Shown here: piece by piece, positions 36,301-50,298 of the stretch
Layout of the letters: each line of letters starts with the position of its first letter
How positions within the stretch are numbered: position 1 is the stretch's first letter
NCBI RefSeq assembly: GCF_003369915.1
Contig: NC_046676.1
Coordinates: 10,646,001 to 10,710,000 of the forward strand
Source of the DNA: Drosophila miranda
Lineage: Eukaryota > Arthropoda > Insecta > Diptera > Drosophilidae
Direction of reading: 5' to 3'
Length of the DNA: 64,000 bases
Notes under the pieces: model-generated
The model's input: only the letters and a program-made list of their open reading frames with translations
Told to the model about the DNA's origin: nothing
Databases searched by the model: none
Position numbers and translations under genes: made by a program

Positions 36301-39300
36301 ATGGGAACTTTGGGCACAACACACCACAAAATGCCACCAGATGCCACAGGATGGCAATCGTAAAAAAGAATGGAGCTGGCAGTTGGCACTTGGCACTTGG
36401 CACTGGCCAATAATCGTTGTGTCCTTTCGCAGTTCTTGAAAGTTTTCTCTGCAGATAGCATATTAACATTCTCGGAATGGTTATGCCCCAGCCCCTGCAC
36501 TTTCATTCACTGTCGTCTTATCTAAGTACATAATCCAGGAATAACTACAAGAAGTCTTTTCGAAAGACCCAACAAATGTTGATGGCCTAATAAAAGTTAA
36601 AGAAATCTGGAGAGCTTGGTTCTGAGGGAGCATAAGAATATACGTTGAGCTGCGCGGAGTGTTTTGTGGATACCACAGAAACGGGAAAATGTTTTTTCTA
36701 ATTACATTTGAGACTTTCTTGAGGAGCTTAATACTAGGGATATTGGGTAGATATCTTTGCTGAATTATACGTATTTTAAGCGCATAACTTGAAAGGCAGT
36801 TCTAATGATGTTCTTGCTCAAAATAAATTTAGAATGAAGGTGACATCGTCACCCCATCTGCTCTCTTTGGAGGACCATCCGTTTGTCAGTTTGGATTCAA
36901 ACGTTCAGAACGTCAAACGTTTGCTATCTCTTTCTGGCGCTTGCCTCTCTGCTAATCGAGAGAGCATGGATGGTCCTCACCATAGCGGACGACGTCAGCT
37001 TATTATTGAATTTATCTTGGTATAACCTACAAGCTAAGGGGGCGTCCCGAAAGCCGTGTGGATCTTGAAAGCCAGCTTGTGACTGCTCTCAGAGCGCTGA
37101 AAACCGAAATGCATGTGTGTCCATAACTTCCATAAAATTCCTTAAACTAAAACTATTGTAAAATAATAAAAAATAATCTGTAGCTTTTTCAGGTCTGAAA
37201 GGAATAGGATAGATTCCCAACCGTTTGATTAAAGGTTGGATTTTTAAGGGTTACGTGCAGATTGGGCCTCCAATTCTCTTAAAACTTTCAATTTGGTTTC
37301 TTCGTTGTGGAAAAATTGAACTTTTCTCAGGACTCTATATTTTAGATTTTGTTTTTCCTGCTTTTTTTCGTAATCTGCTTAATAACTCCTCCGAATCTCT
37401 GGGATCTGTTCACCGAATAAACATTTTTAAAGCAGAGGGGAAGCTCGGGCAAATATTTACACTGGTTCCGAGTACGAGTATCATCATAAATTCGTTGCGA
37501 AAAATGCTTTTGTTGGCCATTAAAATATTTAACAGATTGCCGCTGAAGGACTGGGACGGTCTCAGGGCTCCCTCGACCCACCTCTCCCTCTAGCTCCAGC
37601 CTTCCATCGCGTGGGGGATGGGCATGTCATAGAGGGAATTTCAGTGTATGTGTGTGTGTGTGTGAGAGCGCCTAAATCCCGACCGACACGACACTTGGGG
37701 CGGCAAGGTGCCCGCCAATGCTCGCGATGACTCCGCCCTGAATTGTTTGGGGTTCCAGCTTGAGAGTTAGACGACGTCGTCCACTGCGCAGATGCCGGAT
37801 TTTCGCCTCGTCCAGTTGGTGGAAACCGTTTGGGAGGGGATGCCACGCGGGTGTGGGCGATTTTGGGGCCAGACCATTCAAGACTGTTCCAATTCCAAAC
37901 TGTTTCTGGTTTCTGGTTTCTGCCTTCTGCTTTCTGCTTCTTGTTTCTGGCTAAGCAGAGGAGCAGCATCGTGTCAGATGGCAGGGGGCGTCTCCCTTGG
38001 ACTGGAGGAGAGGAATGGATAGATAGGGATAGTTGTTCTGGGAGAAAATCCCATAATTTCCATAATATTTCCGCAGATTTAAAACCGGTTCCGAGTGGAT
38101 TTTCTCTCATTTAATGCTGCAGCTGGATTTCTTCAAGGACTGGTGGAGCAGGAGAAGGGGAGCACACACGTATGTACCTCTCACACGCAGAGCCAATTAA
38201 CGCTAATGCAGGACTGACTCCTCATTTCACACCCCTCCTACCCCTCCCACCCCCACACCACTCAGTGGAGGAGGTGCAGGAGGAGGAGGGACAGGGACAG
38301 GCAGACATTCGACATGCAAATGAAGGGCAAATGGAGCCTGTCAATGGTGCTGCCAATGCGGTTGCATGTCCATACCATAGCTGCCCCATACCTATCCCAC
38401 CTCCCCGCCCCCGGTCACAAGTTTTTACTGCCATGCGGTGAGTGTATATGTATGTGTGTATGTGTATTCCTGGACCCTGTTTTGCAAGGTGTTGATTATG
38501 GCCTTTGATATGCAAATGAACCGGTTTTACAGCTGCCTCTCCCCGCCCCTAACCACCAGGGCCGCCCCCCCGCTGGGCAGCCAAACAAATGGCGCTAATG
38601 ATGGGGCAAGATGACACCTTGTGGCAACATATCATGGCCACCGCTCATATGGCCAACTAAAGACACACTTAACCGGAAAACTCGAGCCCGGTAAAAGGGT
38701 TCTTAAGCACTCCGACGATTATGGGAGTGCGTGCCCCTTATTCGGGCAGTTTCAACCCCAATTAGACTCATTAGGCAAACAACAGTGGCATCACAATGGG
38801 CCCAAACACCGCACACCCCCCCTCTCTCTAGCCCCTGACCCGACCAGCGACCAAGGTGCGAAACGTGGGCGCTGACTTTGGAGTGATTTACGACACAAAT
38901 TACGGGCTTAAATGGACAAACATGCCTAGTTTTAATCATGGGCCAGCTCAAAGAGTACAACGGATGGCAGGAGGATGAGTCCATTAACGGCACTGCGAAA
39001 CTACCGGCGCAGGTCCCCGAATGGGCATTAGGCATGTGCGACATAAATTAATTAACCTTTTCTCACATTCCCCTTCACGCATTGTTAGCCGACGCTTTTT
39101 ATGCAAAACTATCTTCTATTCGGGGCCCAGCCAGGGGTCGTATACTCGTAGTACCCACCCTTTGGCTCTCTAAAATTAATGCACAAATCTTGTCCAATGA
39201 ACTTTCACATTTGGATGATTCCTCACAAATAATGGGAGCTTTGTTTTTATGTTTAGATATACATATAGTTATGTTCTGCTTGTAATATGTATATCTGGGA

Positions 39301-40377
39301 GAGTTCTATAGTTATGCTAAAGATTATTTATATTTATAACATACAAAACCTAAAAATAGCCCGTTTTTTAATGGTTCTTCTATAATACCAACCATTTCTT
39401 GGTTATTTTTACTTTTTTTTTTTACCTTATGACCTTTTTTGACACAATGAATATTTTTGGAATGGATATAATGCGGGAATTAGGAAATATTCGGTTTTCA
39501 GATACAAATTAAATACATTTCACTTTGATTTAAAAATAAATCAATTAACAAGTCTTTTTAATTTAATAGAATTTAAACACTTAAAGATAACACTTTAAAA
39601 AACACTCAAAATATTAAATTTATAGCAAATATAGTTAATTTAAATATGAAATATATTTTAATCAAATATTTGCATATTAATGTAAAAATGTATACTCGCG
39701 GAGAAAATCTATTGGTAAATCTATTGCACATAATTAACACTTGAAAACTTTAGGAAAAACCTTAATTGATTGCTCACATATTTTCCATTTTAAAGTTTAA
39801 AGATTGTCGACAGATGGAATATTGAAGATTAACATTTCTATAGCTTCAAAGTTTTCCCAAGACGCCTTGATCGTACCGTATGTTTTAGTTCTTAAGTATT
39901 TTAAAATGATTCTATCGTTCTAATTGCTCAGCTTTCCAGAATACGGGTCAAGCAGGAGAGACTGCCACTGCCCCCCCCTCGTACTTGGTTTTTTTTATTA
40001 GTGAAAGTGCTCGAAATAAATACGCATTAAAATTCAACAACGAAATTGGGTGAAAAACAACTTGGGGACCCGGCGATGTTGCTTAGAAAATAGCCCTCAC
40101 GGGAAATTATAAATATTTCCCTTCAAAAGAATACAAAACTGAAACAACAAAAAAGTTTTACACGCAAAATATTTAGAAAAAAAACGTCAAGAAAAACGCA
40201 GAACGAAGCGTGGGGGGGGGAGTGGAGTGGAAAAAGTTGCGCCTAATTGTAAACGGCCCACCAATGGATGACACTTTATGAGTACTCAGGGGGAGGGGGT
40301 GAGCTCGAAAGTTGGAAATTTTACACTACACTTCATGAAATTGAATTAAAACACGCAGGGGGCTTTTGCACAGGGAT

Positions 40378-40409
<32 letters not shown>
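40378..40409 (+). repeat. Poly-G tract, 32 bases
   Basis: An uninterrupted run of 32 G, flanked by G-rich sequence on both sides. Such a run could form G-quadruplex structures and is prone to length change. Exact length in any assembly is unreliable. Confidence 0.9.
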
Positions 40410-40410
<1 letters not shown>

Positions 40411-43400
40411 GGCAGGGATAAGGCCGTGCAGTCCGGGCGGAGTTCAAAATGTTTTCCTCGCCTCGGGGCGCCGGAACACGGGACTTAAATGGCATTAATT
40501 ATGACACAGGAACTGGGGGCAGGAGCAGCAGCAGCACAGGACTTCCCTGGGACACAGACGGAACGCATGTGTAAGCCTATCGCCCCCTGCCGCCCCTGCC
40601 GCCCCCTGCCGCCCGCCTGCAATGCCAGCCTGGGCAAAAATGTAATTGACCAAACAGCCCCGAAAGGGGACTTGCCCACAACTGACACAGTAGGACCAGG
40701 ACGGGCAGGTCAGTGCAATCGCACGCATAACAGTAATACCGTTGCCATTCCATGACCTGCTCTCTACCTGGTGCTCGCTACCGGGCCCCACCTGGGAGTG
40801 CACATTAAATAATTACCACAAATGGGCTTGGCGATAATTTTTGCACCAAAGACCCCCACAACAACAACGACAACAACGACAACAACGACATGCGAATAAA
40901 AATTGTAATTGTAATTGCGAAAACAATAAACAAATGTGCCACACAGGCAGAACGGGACTGACTGCACGGGCTCCATGGGATGCACTCGGGGAATACAACA
41001 ACATTTGGCAGGTACTACAAACAAATATGGCAACGAAACGAACCGGCGATACTCTTTAGATTTTAATAGATTTTCCTCCAAAGAAATGCCTTAACAATTG
41101 ATGTGTTTTGTACGCAGATTAAAAATCCACCGAAAAAGAGAGATTTCTTGACCTCAAAGTGAATGCACTTTTGTGCCGAGTGCTGTGCGGGGTATGGTAT
41201 TCAAAAATTGTACGAGTATGTATTTAATTAACGCCACCGGCTGCGCTTTCGATTCACTGTGGAGGGAGGCACAGGGTGCAGTCCATGGGCTGGCTGGATC
41301 AGCGAAAGGGTTGGGCACAGGACACCGTTCAACGTCATTGAACAACAGCCAGCTTTAAGGCAATCCCCTGGCGAGCACTTCTTTCGAGTATCCTGAACCC
41401 AGTGCCAACTCCCAGGGTGTTCCCAATGCGATGGCTACTTAAAAATTCATGTTTCCCCACTCCCCGCTGCTGCCCCCTGCCTTGCCACAACCCGTTCGCA
41501 CCTAGATGGAAGGCCGTTGGTTCCATCATTTGCCAATTAGTTAATTTTTATGGCCAATGCGATGCTGGGAAATCTTTCAAACATTTGTAGCGGGTGTCGG
41601 CTGTCGGTGGAGCAAGTGTCTTTTAATTTCTTATTAGCGGTTTATTATACCCGCGGACATTCGGGCCATTAATATGCAGGGCAGGGAGAGGCGCCGGCTC
41701 CGGCTCCGGCCGAAAACATTAATTTTAATGAGACCCAACGAGAAAGTTGGACGAAAAGGATTATGCGACTGGGGTATTCGGTTAATTACTTAATAATTTA
41801 GGCAGGTGTTGCTTTATTTTTGGAAAGTAATTGGATGCTAAGAAAAGTAATTATGTACAGAGTACAAAGACCCATAAGATTCGTATATATCTCATTAAAG
41901 TTTCAGGCATAAATTTGCATGGCAAATAGCCGAAAAGGAATCAAAGCCGTAAAGGAATCATTCTGGTATATTTAATATTTATGGATTTGTGTATACGAGT
42001 ACCCACAAATCGTTTAGGCCCAAATCGAATGGAGCTCTCTTCGAGGCCTGCGGAAAACTAGTTCCACGACTTGTTCCTTGACTCGATTTGATTGCTGAGC
42101 ACGATCCGATCCACAGTAAAGGTGTATCCAGGCAGTGGGGGATTAGGGGCTGACAGACCGACAAAAAGCGAATGGGAACATTAATCCGTAATTTGCTGTT
42201 TGCGGAGGTTCGAAGGCGACTAAGTAATAATTTTTAATAGGAAGCCAAATGCCCATAAATGGTCAATAGTTGCCACTCCATTTTTTTGCCTCTGGCTGAT
42301 CCCTGCCTGACAAAAGACGGCCACTGATTTTGGCTCTGATGGAATTCCAAATTCGTTTCGAAAATTCGCGGCACGTGCAGCATGCAGCCTGCAGCCTTCA
42401 GCCTGGCCTGCCTTTAGCTCCCATTTCTTTTGGCTGTGCTTGTAATTTATGAACTTTAATTGTTGGCTTTTATAGTAGGTCTCTCCTATAAGCCATAAAC
42501 CATAAACCATTAACAGTTAGAGCCACAGACAGTGGCAGTAGCCGAGTAGACTCGGGCGACACTTTTAATTGATTTTCTACCCTTTTGATTTAATTTATGA
42601 ACTGCCTGCCATATTCGGGCGGTTAAACATTTAATCAATGTTCGAGTATCTCAAATCTGCACTTGCCGGTGCCCAATGCTGCCAATGACCAATGCCCAGT
42701 GCCAGTGGCAGTCGTTTATAAATATTTATGAGCCTCTGCCCAGCATAAGCAAAAGCCAAAGCTAATGACAAAGTGATAAGGACAATTAAGGAGAAAGCAG
42801 CTGCTGCCGTTGGCTGCCAATGGGGGGACAGCAAATGAAATGCGTCAAAGAGATGGCAGCCGGGAATGGAGATGGGGATCGCAGCTTCCATTCTGACGTG
42901 ACACGATTAAAAACATATACAAGATACTTATAGTACTATTCCTTACTCAAAAACCAATATCTTGTCTTTCCATGGTCTACTTACCACTCAAAAATGATTC
43001 CCTTTAGACCTACCTGCACATTTCTAGCTAAAATATGATCCTTTAAGAGTCCAATATGTTAAAGATACCATTCCTTAAAAAACTCTTTCCTTATTAAATA
43101 TTTCTCGTGTCACACTGCCATCTCCTTGAGAGGGCCGCCTCTGTTCATCAGCGATCAACTTGTAAACACGGCCAACAAACTGCTGGCTGGCCTGGCTGTA
43201 AAATATTGCTGCATTTTTGATCACTTGTCATCCCTGCATGATGGACGATCGCATCACATCACAACAGAACAGAACACATCACTGAGACTCTTGTCTCACA
43301 GTCGGACTGAGTCTCTCTCTCTCTCGCCGAGCTCCCTCAGAGAACCTCCTGAGTACTTGCCACAGTCTGTGGCAGGAATTCCGCAGAACCTGTTGACAAC

Positions 43401-44747
43401 ACTTGGGCGACAAGCGAAACGATCTCGCTTTTTGCTGCTCCTCTGCTCTGCTCTGCTCTGCAGCTATTTATTGCGTTTGCTTGGCACTGCCACTGCCGGA
43501 CACTGCCGGACCACTGTTGGAAAAAAGTGCTGGCCAAGGTGTCGATATCGCACAATGATTTTAATGATGGGATCGATCCCCTTTCCCATCCCCATCCCCT
43601 TCCCGTGGACGAACCAAAACCGAATCGAGCAAAAACACTGCAAATCGCTGAGATGCCAATGCTGATAATCAATAATTTTTATATTTTTGCCACATCGCCG
43701 GTCGTCGTCGTCGTCGGCTTTGCGGGCCGGCGACTCAAAGGAGGACACACTGTCACAGAGGCAGTGCCTGGTGGTGGCAGGAGGCACACCAGACGGCACC
43801 CCTGGCCGGCCAGGACATGACAATAATCCTTAATTACAGCACTCGCAGAGAAACGAAACGAAATTCGAAATCATAATTGGAGTTCAATGATTCGCAATTC
43901 ACAATTCGCAATCCACAATTGTGTCTGCGTCGCGGCCCTCGGAATGGATCGTTTGGAGGGGTGTCCTGGCCCTTAAAGTGCTTACCTTTCAGAGGCTGTG
44001 TTTCTGTTTCTATCAATCTATCAGTCCTCAGATGTCTTGGAGTCCTCGTTTGGTATTCCGCATGCAAAACAAATTGACAGCCAAAGAGTTGTCCTTTGAC
44101 AGGAAGCCATTTACTCCGACTTTGGTGCAAAACACTCGACGTTTGATGGTGTCGGGCCTGTGGACTGTGGGTCTCCTGTGACTAACCTAACCCCTGCAGC
44201 ACTAGTCCTTTCTATCCGTGCCATTATCCGCAAATACACTCACATTTGGCAATCCCTTTCTGATTTACTTCTCTTATTAATGCGGCAAAAAGAGCACACA
44301 ATTTTGGGGATATTTTCGCGTGGAAAAGTGCCAACAATTCCATCAAAGTTTCAACCCTTTGAAGCCACAGCGCTGACAGTCGTGTCACGCGTCAGGCTCC
44401 CTATCCACCTCCACCCCCACCTCGGCAGCAGTGGAACACCGAAATCGCATTCGACTGATGATTAGGCAACAAGGTACGAGTGTTCCCCCACACCCTTCGT
44501 GTGGCACAACCGTCGGGCCAGAGGATACAGGAGGATGATAGGATGATTCTAATGGTGATTGCCAAACCGCTTACGACCTGCCAGATGCACATGGAATCAA
44601 TGCTGGCAATTAAGGCCTTGAAGGGAGACTCGGAAGAGCAGAAGGAGCAAGAGACAGAGCATGAGCTCCATCTCCATCTCCAGTTTCCAGTTTTCAGGCT
44701 CCAGGGGAAGACAATTTGATGTGCAATAAAAATGCTTGTCCTCTGTT

Positions 44748-44769
44748 CCCCCCCCCCCCCCCCCCCCCC
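44748..44769 (+). repeat. Poly-C tract, 22 bases
   Basis: An uninterrupted run of 22 C, i.e. a G run on the minus strand, in noncoding DNA. It is the second of three long G/C homopolymers within 10 kb. Confidence 0.9.
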
Positions 44770-47700
44770 AACCCATTTTCATGCGATTCTTGAGGGGAGT
44801 CTCAAAATTGGATTTCTGACCCTTTGGCCAGCCATGTGTGAAGGTCCTTTGGCCATTTCTATTTGCATCTAATACATAAACATAATGCGTTAATTTCAAA
44901 GGAACTTTTCCAAGCACCCACAAAAATATTATGCAAACAAACAACAACCAAATATATTTCCTTTTTTTTTCTGTGGTTTTTCGGGTGGTAATCAAATTTG
45001 CGAGGTTTTTTTTTTCATATTTTTTGCACATCTTGGACTGGAGTATTCCCCCTGGAGCTGGAAGACCGCCGGCGGAAGGACAGGACATGAGCGGTACAAA
45101 TAAACAAATGATGTAAATTTCATTTTCCGGCAAATATGAAAATGTGAAAAGCCTCGGAAATAAATTGCAGGAAATTTATTTTTTGCAGTCGCAGGCGATT
45201 CAAACTATTCACAAAGAAGGGGGAGGGCGGGGCGGCATTAAGGAAAAGGACACACACAGATGAGGTCCTGCAGCCCCTGGATTGACGCTTCAAATTAGAT
45301 TCATCAAAGTTCAGCAGAGATTTGCATTTTTTTCACATTTGTCATGGCACCAGATGCTGCTCCTTTCGAAACGGGTCTTAAATGTCAGGTCTAGACATTA
45401 AAAACCACTTTTCGAATGGCAAAGGAAAATGTTTCGGAAAGGCCTGATTCTGATTGGCATTAGGCAAACGAATACGAATGAAATGTGTCAGAAAATATTT
45501 ACAGATTTCACGCACAAAAATGTCAATTTCAATTTGAGTCCGAATGAAATGAATGATTCGGTTTTAATTCTGATGGAACTCAAAAGAGGGAAGGATGGTT
45601 AAAAATAGTATAAAAATGGGGATAGCTTCCCCTTCGGGTCCTCCTTTTGGGGCCTGCCTGCCATAAAACGTTGGATGTAAATTAGCATTTTAATAGCTTC
45701 GATAGGCGTTAGTTATACAACTTGAAAATCAGAAGATACACACATCCTGCGCCTCTGCGTCTGCCTCTGCCTCTGCCGCAGAGGACACTCGCGGGTGCCA
45801 TAAAAAATTCACACAACAGCAATCCTGCAGTTTCCATGGATTAAAATTATGCAAACGCATTATATGGCTGGCTGGCTGCACTCCACTCCAGAAGGCTAGG
45901 GTGAGGATTACCTAAGGGAGCCGTACTCGTAGGCCGTAAACACTCAATATTTGTGCCCGCAAGAAAAGAGAGAGACACATTTTCGTTCTCGGAAATTGCC
46001 TAGGCATTCTCTATGCAAATGTGGGGATACGTTACACAAAGCACTTAAAACAAATCCAATAGATAAAGCCATTAGAAGAGTGGCCCGGGAATGGGTATCG
46101 TATCAGAAGTTGAGTCCTTACTTACGTCTTAGCAAAGACCAGAGCTAATAAATCAAGCTGAAGATTGGTCTGTTCGATACTCGTAAGTATTCCAAGTGAG
46201 TTCACATTAATTTCACATAGATTACGGGTATATTGATCGTTTGTGGGGTTTAAAATTGCTTTATGACACTTGGGGTTTGATTGGGCGTGAAATATGTGAC
46301 TTTTCTATGGCGTGGAAAAGTGTTTAGTAGAGGAACAACACTACTTATTAAAGGAAATACCGGTACCGAAATACGAGTGCAAGTCTTAGGATTCAATGGA
46401 TTTGATCCCTGTATTTTGTATACATTAATATACAAATACTCGATATTCTTTCAAGCCTTTTCAAGCCTTTCAATGGTTCTATTGGTGCCTCAGAGGTCCT
46501 TGATCTTTTCCCGATGAGCAACACAAATCATTTGAATCAGGTCAGCACTTTCGGGTGAGCGGAATATTGAATATTGGTCTCCATATTTGGTTCCAGATGA
46601 AAGCAAACTTGATTATGCCTAGATTTTATATGGGTGGGGGTAGTGGTTGGAAGGTGAAGAATACTTCATAGCCTATTCGCATACGTACTAAATATATACC
46701 ATCCATTTCCGCACCATTTGGGAGGAAAAGAAACACAAGCACCGTGAGACGAAATTTTCGTGTATTAGATTAACTAAAATATATTTCATATTTCAATTAA
46801 ATATTTGTATTTTAAGATTTAATATGTTTTGTAAAAATTTAATATATTAAAGCTTTTTTAAAATTAAATTAAATATGGGTCGGTCGATTTCTATTTAATT
46901 TCACTATTTTATAGCCGAATATTTCATTTAAATATGGCTGTGTTGTGCTTGCCAATTTTCTCTGAGTGTATCGTACTTTTTCTGAAAGGAGTTTGAACCA
47001 AAAAAGTGTTCACTACGGAGCTTCTACATTTTGGCATTAAAACTTGAAAGGCTCTTTCCTTATGCCGGCGTCCACTGTTGAACAATGAGTTCTGCCTCTA
47101 TAGGCAAACAGCTTCTCTCATCTCCATTGCCACAGGAGGATTATGGACGAGGCATGAGAGAGGGGGGTGTGGGGGCCTGGTTGTGCAGGACAATTACCAC
47201 AACCGCCGAGTAGCTGGATGTGTGCATGTGAGGAGGCGGCCTCCTGCTCCTGCCTATTCAAGTGTCCATTTTTAATTAACACTCTGACAATTTGACGCGA
47301 AATGCACTTCCAATGTGTGAGTGGATGTGTGTGTGTGTGAGGTCCTAACTAATGCTGCCACTACGGATTCCAAATGCGAATGCATGCCGATGAGGCTTCT
47401 GGTCTCCTGTCTGCTGTGGAGCTGAAAGCACTGCCGTTGAATGTTTAGAATGCAATTGACATGAGGCACAGCCGAACATGGCATATGGCACTGCCAGAGA
47501 ACAGAGGCCAGACAATGGAAGAAGCCTTCGTCCCCGCCCCCCTCCGTCTGATGAATGTTGCATGTTGCATGGGTAACCCAATTACTGTTCTGCAAATTAC
47601 CCACACCAATGGACGCAGTGCCAAATGCACATTGAAGGAGAGAAGAGGTTGGGCTCGTAGACTCGCTTTGCATAATTGATGACAAATTGAAATCATGTTA

Positions 47701-48147
47701 ATGCTGCTATAAAGAAAGGGCAAAGACCGGTAGAGTGAGCGAAACAGTTCATCAAATAATCTATATATACATATATATAAATTTTGATGTGGACAGTCTT
47801 TGCCTCTCGTCCTAAACTTTTGTTTTTTTCCACTGGCATCCGCAAGAGGCTATAAATCCAATGGCCTGGCCAAATCAAATTGCCAATGGATCAATTTGCG
47901 GTTGATGTGGAGCTTAGCCATGGTCTCTGGTCTCTGGTCTCCGGACTCTGGCCCCCCTCTGGGGGCTCGTAAATCGCAATGAGTTTGGGCATAAATTTTC
48001 AATCGTTCGAAGGGAGCAACAGCATGCAAATCCTAGGGATGGGTAGGCCAGGGGTTACCAGTCACACACATCCGACAAAAAACACACAGAAAACAAAATT
48101 GTTCATAGTAAACAGTGATCATTGGATCATCGATTTGGCCCTAGAAA

Positions 48148-50102
48148 ATGTCCACCAAGAAGACCCCAAAGACGCCCGCGGAGGTGCTCAAGTCGCTGGA
48201 GCTGTCCGGCCAGGAGGATCTCGATAATCAGATCAAGAACTGGGTGTTGTGGGACCGCAACGAGGCCACTCTGGACCAGGTGATCGAGGCGGTGCACGAC
48301 CAGGACTGGCAGGCTCTGCGGGTTCGCCTCTGCAATCGCATACCCTTCGGCACGGCGGGATTGAGGGGCGGGATGCGAGCCGGATTCGATTCCATCAACG
48401 ATCTGGTGATCATCCAGACCGCCCAGGGACTGGCCGCATACCTCACCGACAGCTATCCGAGCATCCAGAAGCGGGAGACGCAGGGCGTGGTCATCGGCTA
48501 CGATGGGCGGTACAACAGCAAGCGTTTCGCCCAGCTGACGTCGGCGGTGTTCCTCAACAGCGGCTACAAGGTGTATCTGTTCAATCGCATGACGCCGACC
48601 CCCTTCATACCCTTCACCGTTTCGGCGCTCAAGTGCCTGGCGGGCGTGATGGTGACGGCTTCGCACAACCCCAAGGAGGACAATGGATTCAAGGTGTACG
48701 CCGCCAATGGGGCCCAGATACTGCCGCCCCACGACAAGAAGATCTACGATGCCATTATGGCCAACCTGGAGCCGAAGCCCTCCTCGTGGGATCTCTGCAT
48801 TCTGACGGAGAGCCCGCTGGTCGAGGACCCCTACCGCCAGATCTATCCGATGTACTATGAGATGCTGAAGAAGCTCCTGCCGCCCGTCCACCTGGAGACG
48901 AACGAGTGCAGCCAACTGCGGTTCATCTACACGCCGATGCACGGCGTGGGCTACTCCTTCATGCGGGAGGCCTTCTACCAGGCGCGCCTCAAGCCGCTCA
49001 TCCCCGTGCCGGAGCAAAAGGATCCCGATCCGGAGTTCCACACCCTTATCTATCCCAATCCAGAAGGTGAGTCACAGACATTCCACTGCATATATGTATA
49101 TCGAATCACAGAACTCTCCGATCCCTGGCAGAGGGTAGGGAGGCTCTGCTGATGGCCATCAAGAAGGCCGAGTCGGAGCACTGCACCGTGATCCTAGCCA
49201 ACGATCCGGACGCCGATCGCCTGGCCGCTGCCGAGCTGGATCCCAAGGGTCGCTGGAAGATTTTCACGGGCAACGAGCTGGGAGCCCTGCTCGCCTGGTG
49301 GGCCCTGGAAAACTATCGGGCGCGCACGTCCAAGCCGGACGTGAGCAACTGCATCATGCTCTCGAGCATGGTCAGCTCCAGGATTGTGGGGGCCATTGCC
49401 CGAGCGGAGGGATTCACGCACGTGGAGACGCTGACGGGCTTCAAGTGGATGGGTAACAAGGCGCTGGAGCTGCAGGCCGCTGGCCGGACGGTGCTCTTCG
49501 CCTTCGAGGAGCCTCTGGGCTTCATGTTTGGCATGAATGTGGCGGACAAGGATGGAATCACGGCGGCCACGCATCTGGCCACGATGGCCTGCCACCTGCG
49601 GACCACCCGCAGCCTGACGCTCATCGAGAAGCTGCGCGAGATCTACGACACGTACGGCTACCATGCGACGCTCTCCTCGTACTACACCTGCGAGGATCCG
49701 GAGCTGATTGAGCAGATCTTCGAGCGGCTGCGCAACTTTGACGAGGACCTGCCGGGCACCTATCCCAAGTGCATCCTCGATGGCGCCTTCGAGGTGGTGT
49801 ACGTCCGGGATCTGACCAAGGGCCTGGACACCGCCTATGCGGACCGCAAGGCGCGACTGCCGATGGTTCCCAGCGAGCAGATGATCACGTTCACCTTCAC
49901 CAACGGCTTCGTGGTCAGTCTGCGCAGCACCAGTCGCGACCACAAGCTGCGCTACTACACCGAGATCTGCGCCCTGCCCGAGGAGAAGGAGTGGCTGGAG
50001 CTGGACGACCGGCTGCATCACCTGACCGATGCTGTCGTCGAGGAGTTCTATCAACCGAATGTTCATGGCCTGATTCGTTCCTCCCAGTTCGATATGCAGT
50101 GA
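48148..50102 (+). CDS. Pgm2: PGM2-type phosphoglucomutase / phosphopentomutase
   Basis: Two exons (48148-49066 and 49132-50102; 65-bp GT-AG intron) encode 629 aa, near the ~610 aa of human PGM2. The family interconverts ribose- or glucose-1- and 6(5)-phosphates in the cytosol through a phosphoserine. Visible parts: FGTAGLRG at residues 67-74, the catalytic loop TASHNPKEDNGF with Ser172, the metal-binding loop DPDADR at 331-336, GNELGALLAWW, and the sugar-binding loop FEEPLGF around 431-437. The C-terminal phosphate-binding loop, normally RTSGTEPK, reads RSTSRDHK (residues 571-578), so one substrate-binding element is changed. The first ATG gives MSTKKTPKTPAEV and is accepted as start. PGM2 versus a PGM2L1-like sugar-bisphosphate synthase cannot be separated from sequence alone. 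D. melanogaster has more than one PGM2 gene, so the exact ortholog is not claimed. Confidence 0.92.
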
Positions 50103-50298
50103 AGACTAGACTAGAAAATACAACGCATTTCGGCATACCACCTTTTACTACCACGTGTCCTTTCCCCGCTGCCAGGCTAATTTTGGTGCTCCAGCAGCGG
50201 GCGGAGGCTTAGGTGTGGGAGAAGCCACAGAACGCCAATTATGCGTACACAGAAATTGCCTTCCATGTGGTGTAGCAGGGCCCTGCTTTTGTTTTCCT

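Larger units (their letters stand above)
33385..48147. other. 14.8-kb intergenic region, no gene recognised
   Basis: No ORF here has convincing protein composition; the longest (37562-38110 minus, 44597-45133 minus) are low complexity. Seen instead: an AT-rich block at about 39280-39920, a G run at 40378-40409, a C run at 44748-44769, ACAACG repeats near 40858-40890, a CT run at 43311-43325 and a second AT-rich block at about 46740-46960 ending in TTTTCTCTGAGTGTA. The AT-rich blocks may be decayed small transposable elements. Nothing identifies an RNA gene. Confidence 0.5.

Noticed and set aside
37562..38110. 182-codon minus-strand ORF
   Set aside because: Low-complexity composition, HTHTYTE from a CA/GT repeat, and no signal peptide or domain; most likely chance.
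43283..43325. GAGACTC … GAGTCTC inverted words followed by a CT run
   Set aside because: The stem is short and lies in simple-sequence DNA; there is not enough pairing to call a hairpin RNA.
44597..45133. 178-codon minus-strand ORF spanning the poly-C run
   Set aside because: It includes a Gly run from the homopolymer and has no family resemblance; its frame depends on the uncertain run length.
46740..46985. AT-rich block ending in TTTTCTCTGAGTGTA, like a small inverted-repeat element
   Set aside because: The opposite end shows only a loose match (CGTGAGACGAAATT), so terminal inverted repeats and a MITE call are not supported.
48127..49041. 304-codon minus-strand ORF opposite PGM2 exon 1
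   Set aside because: It is an antisense shadow produced by GC-rich third positions of the PGM2 gene; composition is not protein-like and no motif is seen. The same applies to the 290-codon one at 49194-50066.
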